DNA of 64,000 bases, from IMG/VR virus record IMGVR_UViG_3300037110_000087, positions 186,001 to 250,000 of that record, one strand, 5' to 3'. Under the pieces are notes generated by a model. It saw only the letters and a program-made list of their open reading frames with translations, did no database searches and had not been told where the DNA came from. Positions 49,923 through 57,539 of the stretch are shown one piece after another (within the stretch, counting starts at the first letter, position 1; every line of letters begins with the position of its first letter). The stretch is from a virus. Made by a program: the position numbers and the translations under genes.

Positions 49923-51254
49923 TTAGATCAGTTCAATCAGTTCCGATCTCTTTGCTCCAGTGCCAAGATAAGCAATCTTGGCTCTCTGATGAACACCCTG
50001 ATAGAACTGGGTGTCATTGACCCATTTGACGAATTCGTGGACATTTGGGTACTCCCTCAGGTCGTCCATGGTCATCGGACCCTTCACCCCTGCGATATTA
50101 GCATCCAGATAATTCAGGAAGTTGATCGTGATATGAGTGGGCATGCAGCTCATGGTCGAGGTTCGCAGCTGAATGGCAGAGCGGGTGAATACCCGACGAA
50201 TGCGCTTAGTCAGGCTGGTCTTCTCCTTGACTGCGTTGCCAGTCATCCGTGAAACCTCTTCCCATGAGATTTCCTGCTGATCAGGGTAGCAACCACCGGA
50301 ACTGCCTAGGTTGATGACACCATTGAAGATTTTATCATCGATCGTCCAACCCACGAACTTCTCTGCCTCATTCTTGATTTCCTGTGCGGTTACGGTGATA
50401 TTGAGAGCACCATTCCCGGCCCACACTAACGTGGTCGGATCGTAGCCCTTCTCAGATCCGTCCGCGAATTTGAAGACGATACTGCCACCACTGTTCGAAC
50501 CATCACCCACCCGGATTGGGAAAGTGCGTAGGTTGAGAATCACTGAACCCAACAACTGATAGGGAACGAAGGACATCCCAGCGAATGCGGAAGGATTGAT
50601 ATTACGTGAAGTACAGGCTGGATAGAACTTACCTACTTCAGTAGTAGACTTTGGATCATCAAAGATCAGGTCCATAGAGAGATCAAATCCCTGAGCAGTT
50701 TCCAGAAGGCCGGTCTGACCCTGCTGCAACCATTCGACTACTAATCTCTGCACATTGGCGATATAGGGACGAAGCTCAGGGACCTGATCAGCAGTGCGTG
50801 TCATCTTATGTCGCATGACTTTGTGTCCCTTGGCCGCGCCTACGCCAGACATAGTAGAACCAATACATCCAAGGTTCTCCTCTTCCCATTTGATCTGTTC
50901 AGCAGTGATGACCGGCATGTTGGGATGGATGAAGAGTCGCCCTGGTTCCATCTTCCAATCTTCAATTTCCTTGAGCATCTGTGGCAGCTGAACTGCAGCA
51001 TCCGCACCCATTACAACCTTGGTGCTGCAGCAAGAAACAGCAGAGGGGAGTGCATTAAACTTGTAGGTATCGAAGCCATTGACTGGTTCATCAAATACGG
51101 TAATATGGGATGCGTTGTGTGAATTATGCGAGATTGCGAAGTCAAGATTTTCAACACTGGCTAGATAGTCAGAGAACTTGCCTTTGCCTCCGCTTCCCCA
51201 TGATCCGGAATCAATGGGTCCAACTGCTAGCTTGCCAGAGTGCAAAATGCTCAT
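49923..51254 (-). CDS. purZ: PurZ-type adenylosuccinate synthetase
   Basis: 443 residues. PurA-fold motifs: P-loop WGSGGKGK at 19-26, GSTMSGVGAAKGHKV near 132-146, TAQGFDLSMD near 195, then CTSRNINPSAFAG and PIRVGDG. In host PurA the loop is W-G-D-E-G-K-G-K with a catalytic Asp; here it is Ser21 followed by Gly. As I recall, that Asp-to-Ser change marks phage PurZ, which joins Asp to dGMP on the way to 2-amino-dAMP. GGAGAAGGG precedes the start. Own terminator. Confidence 0.8.
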   Translation of the reverse strand: MSILHSGKLAVGPIDSGSWGSGGKGKFSDYLASVENLDFAISHNSHNASHITVFDEPVNGFDTYKFNALPSAVSCCSTKVVMGADAAVQLPQMLKEIEDWKMEPGRLFIHPNMPVITAEQIKWEEENLGCIGSTMSGVGAAKGHKVMRHKMTRTADQVPELRPYIANVQRLVVEWLQQGQTGLLETAQGFDLSMDLIFDDPKSTTEVGKFYPACTSRNINPSAFAGMSFVPYQLLGSVILNLRTFPIRVGDGSNSGGSIVFKFADGSEKGYDPTTLVWAGNGALNITVTAQEIKNEAEKFVGWTIDDKIFNGVINLGSSGGCYPDQQEISWEEVSRMTGNAVKEKTSLTKRIRRVFTRSAIQLRTSTMSCMPTHITINFLNYLDANIAGVKGPMTMDDLREYPNVHEFVKWVNDTQFYQGVHQRAKIAYLGTGAKRSELIELI

Positions 51255-51353
51255 AAGCCCTTCTCCATTTCAATCTGTAAGTGATTGCCTATCTCTAACC
51301 CTTGTTCAACTGGCCTGTAATCACTTCTTTACTCAATTGACAAATAACAGATC

Positions 51354-51662
51354 TCAAACCAGATTCGATCTCTTCAATTGGGGTCTTTGGCACATATTGG
51401 TCCAAAAGCCTACCACGGTACCTTCCGCGCCTTTCACCAAGAAGTGCTTAGAGCGCATCCAGCCAGGGGCACTCTCTTGAGTAATATTTGGGGTCTTAGC
51501 AAGGGCTACCCGATCCCCTACCTTAAATGGAGCGAACCGCGACATCAGGAGGTCATAGCTAGCAACTAGCTGATCCAAATTCCATCCAATATCCCAGACA
51601 TTGAGTTTGGAAAATTCCTTGTATGCCTCGACAAGTTGTCTGACTTTTTCAACACTTGGCAT
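51354..51662 (-). CDS. Unrecognised 102-residue protein with KOW-like segment
   Basis: GGAGGT precedes the ATG. FKVGDRVALAKTP and KGAEGTVVGFW resemble a small SH3/KOW-like barrel. Lies just upstream of purZ with a 99-nt gap that holds no further gene. Function unknown. Confidence 0.6.
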   Translation of the reverse strand: MPSVEKVRQLVEAYKEFSKLNVWDIGWNLDQLVASYDLLMSRFAPFKVGDRVALAKTPNITQESAPGWMRSKHFLVKGAEGTVVGFWTNMCQRPQLKRSNLV

Positions 51663-51682
51663 TTCTACCTCCGGATATGACT

Positions 51683-51720
51683 AGCGGGTGTTAAGAGCAT
51701 CAACGATCTTAACACCCGCT
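51683..51720 (-). terminator. 14-bp hairpin terminator
   Basis: AGCGGGTGTTAAGA pairs perfectly with TCTTAACACCCGCT, 6 nt after the stop of the 51727 gene on the minus strand. Confidence 0.75.
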
Positions 51721-51726
51721 TGTTAG

Positions 51727-52770
51727 TTAGAAGACCTTGGCCCAATCCCTATCGAAACTGTCGCAGATCTTGTCCAGGGCTTTGTGCATGTAGACTGAAT
51801 CCTTATATTGCACACTGTCTACCATTAACGCAACCTCAATCTTTCTAGTATCACGACTGACCGAGAAGGTGAAAACATGAGGGCAAGTACAGGGGTCAAC
51901 TCGGGATTCCTTGACTTCGGGATTGTAACCATCATAACGACTCCTGAAAGCCACCTGCATCTCCTCAAGCATTGACTTGCCATGGAGAGTGACCGAAATG
52001 AGGAATTCCGGTTCGGTTTCCTTGGCAACCTGCGGCCTGAGTCTGAAAGAGAAGATACTAGGCATACCCGCATTACCGGCCCAGTGGGTGAAACCAAATA
52101 CTTGATTGCTCAAGGCTCCCTCGACAGTAGCTCCCTTTTCTTCCACTGGAACATAACCGAAGCTACTAGAAGCACTACACTGAAGGGTTCCATCAGTGAC
52201 AATAGAACTAGCACTGGTTGGAGTGCTCGTGTTTGCGGTGCTGCATGTGAACTGCATTCCTCTGAGGATATCTGAGGCTCCACCAGAAGCGCCAAGATTC
52301 ATACTCTGGGCCTCCACCCTACGGGAACCCAGCTTGAGTTCAGAACTGCACCAGGGATCCTTGCGATAGAAAGGTTCCCCCCATGTCTGAGCATATAGTT
52401 TATACTCCTTGCGCTCCCGGTGGACAGTGACAATAATATCACCATTGGAGGGATTGGTTGGATCAGCGACGGCATCATTATCCGCCTTGACGAACTTGAA
52501 TTTGCGATCAACATCGACAAATCGTTCGATATAATCGACATCACCCTTGTCTAGAATCAGTCCACCACCGCTGACATTAGCACCGTCGATGGAAATTTCC
52601 ACTCTGATACGGCAGTCATTCTGATTCTTGATCAGAAATTTATACTGGGTGTCGAAGGGGATGAACACTTCACAAGAGCGTCCACTTCTGTTCTTCCTTG
52701 GAGAGTACTCTCTCAAGGGCCGTTTCTGATCGTCGACAAGCGCGACAACTACGTTATCGTAATGCATCAT
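51727..52770 (-). CDS. Unrecognised 347-residue beta-rich protein
   Basis: AGGAGT precedes ATG 52770. The region ISIDGANVSGGGLILDKGD...IERFVDVDRKFKFVKA suggests a jelly-roll or Ig-like domain; a Ser/Thr-rich middle and an FSFRLRP segment follow. No signal peptide. It could be a virion surface or decoration protein, as its strands and low charge suggest, but no family is recognised. Confidence 0.65.
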   Translation of the reverse strand: MMHYDNVVVALVDDQKRPLREYSPRKNRSGRSCEVFIPFDTQYKFLIKNQNDCRIRVEISIDGANVSGGGLILDKGDVDYIERFVDVDRKFKFVKADNDAVADPTNPSNGDIIVTVHRERKEYKLYAQTWGEPFYRKDPWCSSELKLGSRRVEAQSMNLGASGGASDILRGMQFTCSTANTSTPTSASSIVTDGTLQCSASSSFGYVPVEEKGATVEGALSNQVFGFTHWAGNAGMPSIFSFRLRPQVAKETEPEFLISVTLHGKSMLEEMQVAFRSRYDGYNPEVKESRVDPCTCPHVFTFSVSRDTRKIEVALMVDSVQYKDSVYMHKALDKICDSFDRDWAKVF

Positions 52771-52840
52771 TTTCTACTCCTAATTTTAAAGTCGAGGGCT
52801 ACGACTAGTTGGTTAAAGCCCTGGGTGTTGATGCTTATTT

Positions 52841-52849
52841 AGTATAACA
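52841..52849 (-). promoter_or_regulatory. Possible extended -10 promoter
   Basis: TG-T-TATACT on the minus strand (TATACT at 52846-52841), 71 nt before ATG 52770; the leader folds through AGGGCT...AGCCCT. Confidence 0.4.
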
Positions 52850-52867
52850 TGTTCCAATTTCATTTAA

Positions 52868-53086
52868 TTAGAGAGGGTCAGTCAGCGCTAGCTTCTTCTC
52901 TATCTGTTTGATGCGCAAATACCGGCGCTCTTGGCGCTTTTCTGCTTCCGAGAATCCAGGGACGCCACAACACGGACAACATACTCCGCCGTCTTCCCAA
53001 AACTGCCGCTCTATTTCTCCAAGTCTAATATCCTCACGTTGTATCTTTGCTTTCAGGTTGGCTAGCTCTTCGCGTAATAAGCTCAT
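52868..53086 (-). CDS. Coiled-coil protein with CCPCC motif (72 aa)
   Basis: The ATG follows the stop of the 53088 ORF by 1 nt, so it is probably re-initiated; no independent ribosome site is visible. Two charged helices flank CCPCCGVPG at about 36-44, a possible metal-binding hairpin like that of coiled-coil zinc hooks. Confidence 0.55.
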   Translation of the reverse strand: MSLLREELANLKAKIQREDIRLGEIERQFWEDGGVCCPCCGVPGFSEAEKRQERRYLRIKQIEKKLALTDPL

Positions 53087-53087
53087 G

Positions 53088-53186
53088 TCACGCCGAAGTC
53101 CAAACGAGAACGAGAATTATTAGTATAATTGTCAATGCATCTTCTATTAATGAATGACCTGAATTTTTATAAGCTATGGTCATCAT
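53088..53186 (-). CDS. Small single-pass membrane protein (32 aa)
   Basis: ATG 53186 overlaps the Thg1-like stop (ATGA), with GGTGGG upstream. The C-terminal half (ALTIILIILVLVWTSA) is a TM segment. Its stop is coupled to the coiled-coil gene. Confidence 0.5.
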   Translation of the reverse strand: MMTIAYKNSGHSLIEDALTIILIILVLVWTSA

Positions 53187-53914
53187 ATCAGCCCACCTAG
53201 TACATCATCTTCTGAATGGCCATCACGAGCAACAGCTTCACGAGCAGCAACAGGAATTTTAGCCAATTCCTCGGCAGTTAACATCCGCTCCCTGGTAATA
53301 CGTTTGAGATAAGTACCACGCTTGAAGAAGTCTGGATAATCATTCCAGTTGACTCCCTTAGCATGCAACATCTCGTGTTTTTCAGCACTGCCCTTTTTAT
53401 GGAGTTCCTTGTGGCTGTAGAATGCACCTGCGGCCATGGTGATGGAATTCTTGGTAGCATCCATTTCACGCCATTCGAGAACCTCGATAACAGTTTCAAT
53501 ATTGGGCACCTGCCAGACACGACAATCCAGGCATGGATATTTTCTAGCTTTCTCCGGAATTTCCCTTTCTAGATGTGCATTGAAAAACGCTGCGGCCAAG
53601 GATGGAAGAATGCTCGCGAGCTTGTGGATCCTTCCACCAAAAATCAACTCGTTCTTAGGTAGGAATACTAGAGTAATTTCGTCACTTTGTGTATAGCCTA
53701 AGTCCGCTTGGTTCTCGTCTATCAGATATTTGGTGGTTTCTATCATAAGTCTAGACAATCTCTCATCATAGGGTCTTTTTAATCCACGGGTGAAAGTATG
53801 CCAGGACTTCCCATCTAATCTCGCAATTATCGGCAAGCCTGGAATAAATAGTCGTCCAGCTTCGATCATTTCGAATTTCTTCATCCGATCGCCCAATTCA
53901 TCCGTGTAACCCAT
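53183..53914 (-). CDS. Thg1-like 3'-5' nucleotidyltransferase
   Basis: 243 residues. RLDGKSWHTFTRGLKRPYD at 32-50 (metal-binding D34) and YTQSDEITLVF at 74-84 (S-D-E) are the palm-like motifs of tRNA-His guanylyltransferase and Thg1-like proteins, which add nucleotides to RNA 5' ends and repair truncated tRNAs. GAGGGG upstream. Next to a LAGLIDADG endonuclease, 2 nt apart. Confidence 0.9.
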   Translation of the reverse strand: MGYTDELGDRMKKFEMIEAGRLFIPGLPIIARLDGKSWHTFTRGLKRPYDERLSRLMIETTKYLIDENQADLGYTQSDEITLVFLPKNELIFGGRIHKLASILPSLAAAFFNAHLEREIPEKARKYPCLDCRVWQVPNIETVIEVLEWREMDATKNSITMAAGAFYSHKELHKKGSAEKHEMLHAKGVNWNDYPDFFKRGTYLKRITRERMLTAEELAKIPVAAREAVARDGHSEDDVLGGLI

Positions 53915-53916
53915 TT

Positions 53917-54690
53917 TTACCCCTCATATATTCCGCTTCTTATTACATGATAGCGAACTGAACTCGGACTGGTTCCGAATATTCTAGCTATCTCACTGCA
54001 GTTGTTTCCTTCTCTATAGAGTCTAACAAAATCTCCTTTGTTAGTAACATGGTTGGCTTGTTTGGTTATATCATGTTTGTATTCTTTGTACTTCCACTTG
54101 TAAGAATATTCTGGAACCGGACAATTTCCGATATAATCCAGAAATTCTTTTATACAAATATGTGGGATAATGGTCAAATACCCTTTATCCTTAGTGGAGC
54201 TGACTCTGGCTCTTCTTGCTCTGAATTGTGATAACTGAGGTAGAATGGTTTCATCAAGCTCGTCTTTGGTGAAACAGTTAGTTGCCAATTTAATATTCTG
54301 GCTACCCGCGTGAGTATCTAAATTACCATCTCCGATGTACCAAATAAGACAAGATAGCGAGGTTAATATAAGATCCTTCGGTATAATTTTGACATCGGGG
54401 TACCATTTATTCCTGATGGGGGCAAAAGTGATGTTCTGCTGGGTTTGGAATGAATATCTAGTATAAGTCTTGGTAGTTCTCCTATCATACACTAGTGTGG
54501 TCATGATTCCTGCGGGGGTGATTAAATTACTGAAGAATCTAGACACAAACTCGACATGAGATCTAATACTAGAAGAGTAGTGTAAAGAGGAACTCTCATT
54601 AGAGACTTTCTTAAGACATCCATCACCAAGAAGAGCGCCTTGGAGCGCCTCTAGTTGAATTGTGGTTAACTCTATTGGTTTATTTCTCAT
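53917..54690 (-). CDS. LAGLIDADG homing endonuclease with C-terminal HTH
   Basis: 257 residues. LQGALLGDGCLKK (first LAGLIDADG helix) and CLIWYIGDGNLD (second), typical of a free-standing two-motif enzyme. The C-terminus (FVRLYREGNNCSEIARIFGTSPSSVRYHV) is a helix-turn-helix. Its ribosome site is in an RNA hairpin (54693-54730). Confidence 0.88.
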   Translation of the reverse strand: MRNKPIELTTIQLEALQGALLGDGCLKKVSNESSSLHYSSSIRSHVEFVSRFFSNLITPAGIMTTLVYDRRTTKTYTRYSFQTQQNITFAPIRNKWYPDVKIIPKDLILTSLSCLIWYIGDGNLDTHAGSQNIKLATNCFTKDELDETILPQLSQFRARRARVSSTKDKGYLTIIPHICIKEFLDYIGNCPVPEYSYKWKYKEYKHDITKQANHVTNKGDFVRLYREGNNCSEIARIFGTSPSSVRYHVIRSGIYEG

Positions 54691-54692
54691 AT

Positions 54693-54730
54693 TTTACTCC
54701 CCATTGTAGATTAACACAACGGGGAGTAAA
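54693..54730 (-). promoter_or_regulatory. Hairpin enclosing the homing-endonuclease ribosome site
   Basis: TTTACTCCCC pairs with GGGGAGTAAA (10 bp), with TTGT/ACAA continuing after one mismatch. On the minus strand GGGGAG is the Shine-Dalgarno of the LAGLIDADG gene, so the ORF would be translationally muted unless the stem opens. Confidence 0.65.
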
Positions 54731-54758
54731 CCTGCCAAACATTATTCATCGAAATCAG

Positions 54759-54995
54759 TTATCCAATGACCTTGGTGTGAAACACGTGGTCTTTCAAATA
54801 ACAGAGGTCGTCCACCATGACCATGTTCTGTCCATTAGAATATTCGAAATGCAGATAGCCTTTCCAATGACTGCCATCGTCATGTCTTGCCAATCCCCGA
54901 TAAGAAGCCATTCGGAGAGTGTCATAGTTATCGCAGATGAGGTAGTTGTCTCCTTCGATCAGTTCTTCAGCCCTTGCCGGAATCAGGATTTTCAT
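54759..54995 (-). CDS. Unrecognised 78-residue protein
   Basis: ATG 54995 with GGAGAG upstream, overlapping the 54967 gene end by 29 nt. MKILIPARAEELI then beta-rich segments (LICDNYDTLRM, WKGYLHFEY). Possibly a small SH3-like fold. No family recognised. Confidence 0.6.
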   Translation of the reverse strand: MKILIPARAEELIEGDNYLICDNYDTLRMASYRGLARHDDGSHWKGYLHFEYSNGQNMVMVDDLCYLKDHVFHTKVIG

Positions 54996-55464
54996 CGTCT
55001 CTCCAGAGAGTGTAGTCAGTAAGCGGAGGGAAACCAGGGAGATTGATCGCATACTTCGGATCAGTAGGCAAGATTGGAATCTTCTCTGTTTCTACCTTCT
55101 CATGTTCCGTTGGCAACCCAAATTTTTCCGCGATCTCTACGGCCAATGAGACTGTTGCAGCATCACCAACCACCGCATCCTTGGGATAGCCAAGTGAAGC
55201 CTCGAGAATCTGTTGGGTTTGCATCACTTCAAGCTCGTAGGTCGCATAGAGCTTCCGCATCCGACGATTCTCATCATCCACACCCTTGTAATACCAATGC
55301 TGCTGAGTCCCAGTGACTTCTAAGCCGCAGGCTGAACATTTGAACTTCGCATCTGCGTAAGGGACAACCGGACAGTCTGTTTCAGCCAGTAGAAAGACAT
55401 GAGGCATTCCCTTGCACAATGATTTACTTGATTGTTCGGTAGGTCTAAATGAATCGGTGTTCAT
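54967..55464 (-). CDS. Unrecognised 165-residue protein with CxxC
   Basis: AAGGAG precedes the ATG. FKCSACGLEVTGTQQHWYYKG near residues 40-60 provides one C-x-x-C knuckle; a helical middle follows, then a Pro-rich end. No family recognised. Confidence 0.6.
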   Translation of the reverse strand: MNTDSFRPTEQSSKSLCKGMPHVFLLAETDCPVVPYADAKFKCSACGLEVTGTQQHWYYKGVDDENRRMRKLYATYELEVMQTQQILEASLGYPKDAVVGDAATVSLAVEIAEKFGLPTEHEKVETEKIPILPTDPKYAINLPGFPPLTDYTLWRDDENPDSGKG

Positions 55465-55508
55465 GTTGCTCCTTGTTTGCTACAGCATAAATTCTAACAA
55501 ATTCATCG

Positions 55509-55787
55509 TCAAGATTTAGACAAGGCCAAGGAGAATACAATATCGAGATAAGCGCTTTCAGGCATGCTCTCACAGCATTTGACAAAGTAATTGAACGAGA
55601 ACTCGTTCTGGATCATCAGAATCTCTTCGGCTGGATTCTCGGTAGTAGGGGTTTCGCCACCAATCCATCTTTCCATAACAATTCCAATCTGGCCTTCATC
55701 CATCTCATAGGTATAATCACCGAACTTGACTGATCCACCTTTAAATAAATACCTGAGAATATTTACGGAGCGCTTACCATCAGACAT
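55509..55787 (-). CDS. Unrecognised 92-residue protein
   Basis: Overlaps the MazG-like gene's 3' end by 8 nt. Alpha/beta, acidic (GDYTYEMDEGQIGIVMERW). No family recognised. Coupling suggests it may work with the nucleotide-pool enzyme. Confidence 0.6.
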   Translation of the reverse strand: MSDGKRSVNILRYLFKGGSVKFGDYTYEMDEGQIGIVMERWIGGETPTTENPAEEILMIQNEFSFNYFVKCCESMPESAYLDIVFSLALSKS

Positions 55788-56103
55788 GACTCATGACCCC
55801 CTTGCTATTGATCTTCCACTCCCTCTTCTCATTGATTTCAATCTTCTCAATCAATGCAAGACCAGAATCACCTCCGGTCTTGCCGACCTGATAAGCTAGG
55901 TCTAATACAAGGATGAAAAGGTCAGCATGTTCGTGAAGATCTCCGGGATCCTTCGTGATTTCAAGAATCTCCTCCCAGAATTTATCAAATACAGATTGGG
56001 GAGTGCGATGTGGATAAACCCGATCTGCCCAACCAGTTACTCTCGTCTGAATCAGATCGAAAGCACTTAAGATTATTTTCCGTTCCTCGTCCGTAAAAAT
56101 CAT
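55780..56103 (-). CDS. MazG-like dNTP pyrophosphohydrolase (DUF550-type, MazZ candidate)
   Basis: 107 residues. FDKFWEEILEI (E-E-x-x-E at 44-48) and EHADLFILVLDLA (E58-x-x-D61), then a G..L..I-x-K-x-x-x-N-x-x-R-x-W end, match the all-alpha MazG/DUF550 metal-site layout. Phage Z-genome MazZ enzymes, which turn dGTP into dGMP for PurZ, belong to this group. Overlaps both neighbours by 1-8 nt. Substrate inferred from context. Confidence 0.7.
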   Translation of the reverse strand: MIFTDEERKIILSAFDLIQTRVTGWADRVYPHRTPQSVFDKFWEEILEITKDPGDLHEHADLFILVLDLAYQVGKTGGDSGLALIEKIEINEKREWKINSKGVMSHV

Positions 56104-56570
56104 TAAGGCAGAGCCTGAATAACGATCTTGTTTGGACTACGATGGAGAGCATGGGCAGGAAGAACTTCTCCCTCAGGGGGTGGGGTGGAAGGAGCAGGGG
56201 CTTCTTCTTGAACAAAATTCTCCCGCCATTGATTTGCTTCCTCCCTTGCATTTTCCCGGCGTTCCCGAATCAAAGCCTTGAAGATATTCAGGTAAAGAAT
56301 CAGATCGTCGGCACGACCTTCGATATTCTCACTATATTCAAAGGTTTCATCAATGGCGACGTCGCCCACATAAGTGCTGATGGAATCGAAGTGCTTGGCA
56401 GCGTAGACGAACCAGATTTGCAAAGGATCGAGATTAATTCGTTCCGCATTGCGTTTGAAGTTGGCTAACTGATCCGATGATCCGGCGTATTCCCGGCCTT
56501 TGGTCTTGGTAAGGTCCATCATCTTCTGGTGGGTTTCTTCCAGCAGTTTGATAAAAGCTTCTTTATCCAA
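56103..56570 (-). CDS. MazG/DUF1599-like alpha-helical protein
   Basis: 155 residues, TTG start with AGGAG upstream. KTKGREYAGSSDQLANFKRNA, LQIWFVYAAKHFDSI and EGRADDLILYLNIFKALI fit the DUF1599-type all-alpha phage family related to NTP pyrophosphatases. The C-terminal 40 residues are Pro-rich linker. Paired with the MazG-like gene (TAATG overlap). Confidence 0.65.
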   Translation of the reverse strand: MDKEAFIKLLEETHQKMMDLTKTKGREYAGSSDQLANFKRNAERINLDPLQIWFVYAAKHFDSISTYVGDVAIDETFEYSENIEGRADDLILYLNIFKALIRERRENAREEANQWRENFVQEEAPAPSTPPPEGEVLPAHALHRSPNKIVIQALP

Positions 56571-56580
56571 TTTATTGCTC

Positions 56581-56916
56581 CTATTTCTTGGCCTTTTTCT
56601 TGGTTTCCATCTTTGTCACATTAGTAGTGACTGGCTTCGTGATCTGCTGCTGCGCCCTGATACCTTCCAGTTGATGAGCAAATGCCTTGATGACAGCATC
56701 TACCACGCTTGTCCAGGTAGGAGTCTCTGGAGTAAGACCAGCGCGACAGACCACATTCTGATCTTCCATCTCAGGAAGAGCAACTTCAAAACGAATCAAC
56801 TGCTGTATGGTACCATCCTCTAACTGGCCGGGATGTTCAAGAGTGACCAGGGTATTGATCCATACTGGGTCAATTTTAGCCTGAAAGTATTCTCTGATTT
56901 CACTAATTGTTTCCAT
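56581..56916 (-). CDS. Unrecognised 111-residue protein
   Basis: GGAGC precedes ATG 56916, which overlaps the upstream ORF by 14 nt. Mixed alpha/beta with a strongly basic end (TKKKAKK-like). No family recognised. Confidence 0.55.
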   Translation of the reverse strand: METISEIREYFQAKIDPVWINTLVTLEHPGQLEDGTIQQLIRFEVALPEMEDQNVVCRAGLTPETPTWTSVVDAVIKAFAHQLEGIRAQQQITKPVTTNVTKMETKKKAKK

Positions 56917-57523
56917 TATTGCTCCATGGAAGAAAGACTACGAATTCTTCAGGACTCCGTAGTGGTTTGATTTCCGCACGAGATTTCATAATATCCGCGA
57001 GAGTAACCCATTGCCCCTGAGGGGCCATTGAGTAGTTTGGCCTTAAAAGATCCTGTTGTTCTCTCTGATGGGTTAACTTCGGTTCACCAGCCCAACCCGG
57101 AGATTTGATAATTGACCATCCCTGAGTCACGCCAAGGTCGCGCTGAAAGAGAGTCACATTCGCCGCATCACCAAATCCAGCCCAAGTAACTCTTGGATGG
57201 GGGTTTAAGGTCATGAGAGTTATGATTTGAGAGTTACGATGTTTGATCACATGAATATGATCACTGGTGAGTGGATAGATTACGCATTCCGCGTATTCTT
57301 TGACCCCATGATTTCCTTCCTTGATCTTGATGATCAGATCATTAGGTCTGTTCATGGCGTACATTACCAACATGGGAGCTTCCATGCGCTGATCGGCCTG
57401 ATCCTTGATCAGACAAATCTCAGCATTCGAATGCTTTGCCCACTGGGCAATGAATTTATCGACGAACTGATCCGCGAAACTATTCTCGCGATCCGGACCT
57501 ATGACTGCAATTAGTTTACCCAT
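56903..57523 (-). CDS. Unrecognised 206-residue protein
   Basis: AGGGAG precedes the ATG. MGKLIAVIGPDRENSFADQF opens a Rossmann-like strand-loop-helix, but no P-loop lysine follows. Middle strands (HIHVIKHRNSQIITLM), Trp-rich end. No family recognised. Confidence 0.6.
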   Translation of the reverse strand: MGKLIAVIGPDRENSFADQFVDKFIAQWAKHSNAEICLIKDQADQRMEAPMLVMYAMNRPNDLIIKIKEGNHGVKEYAECVIYPLTSDHIHVIKHRNSQIITLMTLNPHPRVTWAGFGDAANVTLFQRDLGVTQGWSIIKSPGWAGEPKLTHQREQQDLLRPNYSMAPQGQWVTLADIMKSRAEIKPLRSPEEFVVFLPWSNNGNN

Positions 57524-57539
57524 GATATCTCCCTCTTCC

